Part shown: piece by piece, positions 5,303-9,085 of the stretch | How the letters are laid out: each line of letters begins with the position of its first letter | Position numbering within the stretch: position 1 is the stretch's first letter | Translations under genes and position numbers: made by a program | Assembly (NCBI GenBank): GCA_937905915.1 | Contig: CALCVR010000024.1 | Location: 1 to 9,085 of the forward strand | Origin: an uncultured Eubacteriaceae bacterium | GTDB taxonomy: Bacteria; Bacillota; Clostridia; Oscillospirales; Acutalibacteraceae | Direction of reading: 5' to 3' | Length of the DNA: 9,085 nucleotides | Notes under the pieces: model-generated | What the model was told of the DNA's origin: nothing | Databases searched by the model: none | The model's input: the letters and a program-made list of their open reading frames with translations, nothing else

Positions 5303-7420
5303 TTGATTCAACGTTTTGCCCAATGGATCACGCGGCACACCAAGTTGGTCATTCTCATCTCGGTGTTGTTGCTGATTCCCAGCGTCATCGGTGCTGTATG
5401 TACCTATGTCAATTACGATATTTTATCCTATCTGCCTCAGGATCTGGACTCCACCAAGGGTCAGACGGTCCTGGATGAAACCTTTCACAATGCCGCCAGT
5501 TCTATGCTGATTGTGGAAAACATGCCGGCCAAGGATGTGGATTCCCTCAAGGAAAAGATCAAAGAGGTTCCGGGCGTCAACGACGCTATTTGGGTTAGCG
5601 ACATCGCCGATATCACGGAGATCGGCGAGATCCTCCCAGATGAAATCCGGGATGTTTTCTACAGCCAGGATGGAAATTCCACCATGATCCTGGTAAAGTA
5701 CGACAATCCAGGCGCCTCTAAGGAGACGCTGGATGCCATCGCTCAAATCCGGTCCATGCTCAACCAACAATGCTTTTTGAGCGGCCTTTCGGTCATCGTC
5801 AAGGATACCAAGGATCTGGCCGATCAGGAAATGCCGATTTATGTGGGATTGGCCGTTTTGCTCTCCATGGTCGCTATGATGTTCACCATGGAATCCTGGG
5901 CTTTACCGGTTGTGTTCCTAGTGGAAATCGGTTTCGCCATTCTTTACAATTTCGGCACCAACATATTTTTAGGGCAAGTGTCTTATGTGACCAAGTCCAT
6001 CGCCGCCATTTTACAGCTGGGCGTCACCATGGACTATTCCATCTTCCTCATCGACCGGTACGAGGAGGAAAAAAACAAATTTCCCGATCGCAAGGACGCT
6101 ATGTCCCACGCCATCCAGCGCACCTTCACTTCCCTTTCCGGCAGTTCTCTCACCACCATCTTCGGCTTTTTAGCCTTGTGCTTTATGAGCCTAACATTGG
6201 GTATGGACATCGGCCTTGTCATGGCCAAAGGCGTTGTTTTAGGTGTGTTGACGGTTATCATCCTGCTGCCGGCTCTCATCCTCACCTTTGATAAACCCAT
6301 TCATCGGTGGCGTCATCGCAGCCTTGTCCCCAACTTCAACGGTATCAACCGATTCGTGGTAAAACATCATCGGGTTTTTGCAGTGCTGTTCCTGGTACTG
6401 TTTATCCCCGCTTTCTACGCACAAAGCCACGTCAACATGTACTATAACCTGGATGCTTCCCTTCCCGATACTCTCCCTTCCATCGTGGCAACCAACAAAC
6501 TCAAGGATGATTTTAACATGGCATCCACCCATTTTATCGTAGTGGACGACAGCCTCCCGGCCAACAAGCTGACGCAAATGACCTCGGAGATCGAGAAAGT
6601 AGACGGCATCGAAAGCGTATTGTCCTACAACAAATTTGTAGGCCCGGCTTTCCCGGACGATTTTATCCCGGAAAATCTCAAAGAGATTTGTAAAAAGGAC
6701 GGCTATCAATTGCTGATGGTCAACTCCCGTTACCGCGCCGCCATGGATGAGGAAAACGCTCAAATCGATCAGCTCAACAACATCGTCAAAGCCTACGATC
6801 AGAGCGCTACCATCACTGGGGAAGGAGCACTCACCAAAGATTTGATCGACATCGCCGACCGTGACTTCAAAATGACCAGCTTTATCTCCATTGTGGCCAT
6901 CTTCATTATCGTAGCGGTGTGCTTTAAATCCATCACCATCCCCATTGTGGTGGTAGCGGCCATCGAACTGGCCATCTTTATCAACGAAGGCGTCCCCTTC
7001 CTCACCGGCACGGTCATCCCCTTTATCTCCCCAACCGTTATTGGATGCGTCCAGCTGGGCGCCACGGTAGACTATGCCATCCTGTTAACCACCCGGTTTA
7101 AAGAGGAGCTTCAAAACGGCCAAGACCGCATGGACGCTATCCGGATCGCCGCCAACGCTTCGGATCGTTCCATTGTGTCCAGCGCCTTGGTGCTGTTCTG
7201 CGCCACCTTTGGCTTCTCCCTCATCTCCAAGATCGAGATCATCCAGAGCATCTGCGCCATGCTGGCCCGCGGCGCCGTCATCAGCGCTTTGGTTATTATC
7301 TTCTTACTGACACCGGTGCTTCTATGCTGTGAAAAACTATTTGCCAAAACATCCATCGGCTGGAGAAAATCCGAATCAAAACCGTCGGAACAACTTGATT
7401 CTCCGTCTCAAATGCAATAG
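5303..7420 (+). CDS. MMPL-family RND-type exporter
   Basis: From the TTG at 5303 the protein has 705 residues, beginning MIQRFAQWITRHTKLVILIS, the usual MMPL opening of a short basic amphipathic helix before membrane segment 1. The upstream ATG at 5252 would add 17 residues of atypical sequence. The two-fold RND layout is clear. Segment 1 (13-36) and an extracytoplasmic loop (about 37-176) lead to segments 2-6 (177-329). Segment 7 (357-374) and a second loop (375-526) lead to segments 8-12 (527-674). Each half carries the proton-relay Asp-Tyr pair in its fourth helix: D244-Y245 in GVTMDYSIFLIDRYEEE and D590-Y591 in GATVDYAILLTTRFKEE. Such proteins use the proton gradient to export lipids, peptides or hydrophobic compounds. 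It follows tetR and is followed 11 bases later by a lipoprotein gene, so the three form an operon. Substrate unknown. Confidence 0.92.
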   Translation: MIQRFAQWITRHTKLVILISVLLLIPSVIGAVCTYVNYDILSYLPQDLDSTKGQTVLDETFHNAASSMLIVENMPAKDVDSLKEKIKEVPGVNDAIWVSDIADITEIGEILPDEIRDVFYSQDGNSTMILVKYDNPGASKETLDAIAQIRSMLNQQCFLSGLSVIVKDTKDLADQEMPIYVGLAVLLSMVAMMFTMESWALPVVFLVEIGFAILYNFGTNIFLGQVSYVTKSIAAILQLGVTMDYSIFLIDRYEEEKNKFPDRKDAMSHAIQRTFTSLSGSSLTTIFGFLALCFMSLTLGMDIGLVMAKGVVLGVLTVIILLPALILTFDKPIHRWRHRSLVPNFNGINRFVVKHHRVFAVLFLVLFIPAFYAQSHVNMYYNLDASLPDTLPSIVATNKLKDDFNMASTHFIVVDDSLPANKLTQMTSEIEKVDGIESVLSYNKFVGPAFPDDFIPENLKEICKKDGYQLLMVNSRYRAAMDEENAQIDQLNNIVKAYDQSATITGEGALTKDLIDIADRDFKMTSFISIVAIFIIVAVCFKSITIPIVVVAAIELAIFINEGVPFLTGTVIPFISPTVIGCVQLGATVDYAILLTTRFKEELQNGQDRMDAIRIAANASDRSIVSSALVLFCATFGFSLISKIEIIQSICAMLARGAVISALVIIFLLTPVLLCCEKLFAKTSIGWRKSESKPSEQLDSPSQMQ

Positions 7421-7424
7421 GAGG
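7419..7424 (+). promoter_or_regulatory. Ribosome binding site of the lipoprotein gene
   Basis: AGGAGG overlaps the TAG stop of the MMPL gene (7418-7420) and ends 7 bases before the ATG at 7432, which supports coupled translation of exporter and lipoprotein. Confidence 0.88.
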
Positions 7425-7431
7425 CTTTTTT

Positions 7432-9085
7432 ATGAAATCCAAAGATATCGTCCGAAAAGTTCTTTGCCTTTTGTTGGTCGTGCAGATGATGGCTCTATCC
7501 TCTTGCTCATCCCAGCCCGATACATCGGCGCAAACCTCTGCCAATGCATCATCGGCCAGTGAAAACCAAACGGTTTCCTATCAGGATTATAACGGCGTTC
7601 TCAAAAAATCGGAAACAGTGTATGTCACTTTGGATGCGAAAGGCTCGCCTGCCAAAACCTTGGTGTCCGATTGGCTCCACACCGATCAGGCAAACGTCCG
7701 GGTGGAGGATCAAAGCGACCTGACCGATATTCAAAACGTCAAAGGGGACATCGGTCCCCAGCAAAAGGGCCAACGTCTTACCTGGGAAGTTCCCGGTACC
7801 GATCTTTACTACCAAGGCCTTTCCGATAAACGGCTTCCCGTTGAGGTGGAAATCGCCTATTATCTGGATGGCCAGAGCATCCAGCCTCAGGACCTAGCCG
7901 GCAAATCGGGCAAGGTCAAAATAGAAATTTCCTTAAAAAATACACAGTCCCATCTTGTGGATGTGGACGGCCAATCGGCCACCATGTATACCCCCATTCT
8001 GGCGGTGGGAGGTATGATCTTACCCGAAGAAACCTTCCAAAACATCCAAATCGAAAACGGCACTCTATTGGGCGACGGTGCAAAACAGGCGGCTGTGTTT
8101 GTCTCCCTGCCGGGGCTGGAGGAAAGTTTGGGGCTTAGCGATATTGACCTTCCCGGTATGGACTCCCTCTCCTTCCCCGATCACATCACCGTCACTGCCG
8201 ACTGCACCGATTTTGAACTGGGCAATATGATGATGGCTATGACCACTCAAATTCCTCAACTGGATACCTTAAAAGCCTCCCAAAGTTTAGAGGATATCAA
8301 ACAAAATCTCAGTACTTTGCAGGATATCCAAAACTCCGTCACCCAGATGGATCCTGATCAAGTACTGCGCACCCTCTTTACCGATCCGGAACAGTTGGAA
8401 GGTCTCAAGACCCTGACCGGCGATCTCAGCACTTTCCATGAATTGGACACCACTCTTCTGGATCTTCTTCCCCGGTTTGTCAACACCCAAAACATCAATC
8501 TGGTGGAACGGTTGCGCAAAGATGTAAGCGCTTCTAAGCTCAACGAACTTTTGGATAGTCCTATCGCCGCTAACGTAAGCGGGCATCTGGACAGCCAAAG
8601 CCTGCAAAATGCCAAGCGCCTTTTGGACGATGTAGCCGAACTTCAGAACATTGATATGGATCCCCTTAATAAGATTCTGGGAAGCCTAGGAGATGCCGGT
8701 CAACTGATGGCTCTCCTTCAAAGCAGCGGCGCTTTGGCCGATCAGATATCCTCTCATCCCGATGCCCTTCCTACCTTGCAGCGCTTGTTGGGATACAGTG
8801 ACGACGTCATGGATTTGGCCGATCAGGTGAATGCCCTGACCTCTTCCCTGGCCCAGCAGGGCATCACCTTGGGAGAAGAAGAGATCCATACCATGGTATC
8901 GGCTCTAGTCAATCAAAAGGCTTTGGAGAAACTGTCGGCTGCCACCGGGATAGAAAGTGAAAAATTAGAGGCAATCCTGTCTGCATCCCCTGCCGATATG
9001 ATTGGGGAAGATGGAATTGTCCCAGCTTCCTATCGGGAAAGTGTGGTGCTGTGCATCGGTATGGCGGCTGCAAATAACAGCCAAG
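7432..9085 (+). CDS. Large MMPL-associated lipoprotein of unknown function (3' end beyond window)
   Basis: The frame is open from the ATG at 7432 to the window end, 551 codons without a stop, so the C terminus is missing. Residues 1-24 are a lipoprotein signal: KSKDIVRK, a hydrophobic core, then lipobox LSSC with C25 as the lipidated cysteine. A Ser/Ala/Gln-rich linker (26-46) follows. Residues 47-163 look beta-rich (SETVYVTLDAKG, TLVSDWLHT, LTWEVPGTDLYYQG, VEVEIAYYLDG and LAGKSGKVKIEI). A second block at about 164-263 includes LPGLEESLGL and FPDHITVTADCTDFEL. From about 264 onward it is mostly helical with many Leu, Asp and Gln. From memory, very similar blocks occur in proteins called hypothetical beside MMPL genes of many Firmicutes; no function is known to me. 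It lies 11 bases after the exporter. A role as its surface partner, such as an adaptor, substrate carrier or assembly factor, is inference from context. Confidence 0.85.
   Translation, partial: MKSKDIVRKVLCLLLVVQMMALSSCSSQPDTSAQTSANASSASENQTVSYQDYNGVLKKSETVYVTLDAKGSPAKTLVSDWLHTDQANVRVEDQSDLTDIQNVKGDIGPQQKGQRLTWEVPGTDLYYQGLSDKRLPVEVEIAYYLDGQSIQPQDLAGKSGKVKIEISLKNTQSHLVDVDGQSATMYTPILAVGGMILPEETFQNIQIENGTLLGDGAKQAAVFVSLPGLEESLGLSDIDLPGMDSLSFPDHITVTADCTDFELGNMMMAMTTQIPQLDTLKASQSLEDIKQNLSTLQDIQNSVTQMDPDQVLRTLFTDPEQLEGLKTLTGDLSTFHELDTTLLDLLPRFVNTQNINLVERLRKDVSASKLNELLDSPIAANVSGHLDSQSLQNAKRLLDDVAELQNIDMDPLNKILGSLGDAGQLMALLQSSGALADQISSHPDALPTLQRLLGYSDDVMDLADQVNALTSSLAQQGITLGEEEIHTMVSALVNQKALEKLSAATGIESEKLEAILSASPADMIGEDGIVPASYRESVVLCIGMAAANNSQ

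Noticed and set aside
5770..6291. A 173-codon open frame on the + strand inside the MMPL gene.
   Set aside because: The His/Arg/Gly-rich product is a shadow of the exporter frame, which carries the conserved Asp-Tyr motif and membrane helices in the same stretch.
6239..6763. A 174-codon open frame on the - strand inside the MMPL gene.
   Set aside because: It is antisense to the exporter with no ribosome binding site or recognisable domain.

Overview
The window looks like chromosomal DNA from an anaerobic Clostridia-type Firmicute, most likely an Oscillospiraceae/Ruminococcaceae relative. The grounds are strong AGGAGG-type ribosome binding sites, GTG and TTG starts, a Rex repressor whose recognition helix is of the clostridial kind, an aconitase / isocitrate dehydrogenase pair, a short NSS-family transporter and an MMPL-type exporter operon. 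The taxon is inferred from protein character only; no marker gene such as rRNA is present. No mobile element, CRISPR array, tRNA or rRNA was seen.

Region 1 (1-2118, + strand) is the end of a redox/central-carbon operon: the 3' end of aconitase, an isocitrate dehydrogenase whose start overlaps the aconitase stop (ATGA), and 14 bases later rex, the NADH/NAD+-sensing repressor. A strong intrinsic terminator closes it. Aconitase and isocitrate dehydrogenase turn citrate into 2-oxoglutarate (a glutamate precursor) and yield reduced nicotinamide cofactor; Rex senses the NADH/NAD+ ratio.

Region 2 (2179-3690, + strand) is a single-gene unit: an extended -10 promoter, a sodium-dependent NSS-family (probably amino acid) transporter with 11 predicted membrane segments, and a long symmetrical hairpin that can end transcription from both sides. 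Region 3 (3713-4455, - strand) is a convergent AIM24/TIGR00266-family protein with its own promoter.

Region 4 (4536-9085, + strand) is the most interesting part: an apparent operon of a TetR-family repressor (GTG start), an MMPL/RND-type exporter (best start TTG at 5303) and a large lipoprotein cut by the window end. Two near-identical 13-base palindromes flank the tetR promoter. One covers its -35 box and the other lies just downstream of the expected transcription start, which is the layout of a self-repressing, inducible efflux operon. The lipoprotein has a clear lipobox, a beta-rich N-terminal part and a long helical C-terminal part. I believe it belongs to a recurrent but functionally uncharacterised family found beside MMPL genes in Firmicutes. 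It is the best candidate here for a poorly described system: a two-component MMPL exporter plus surface lipoprotein in a probable monoderm.
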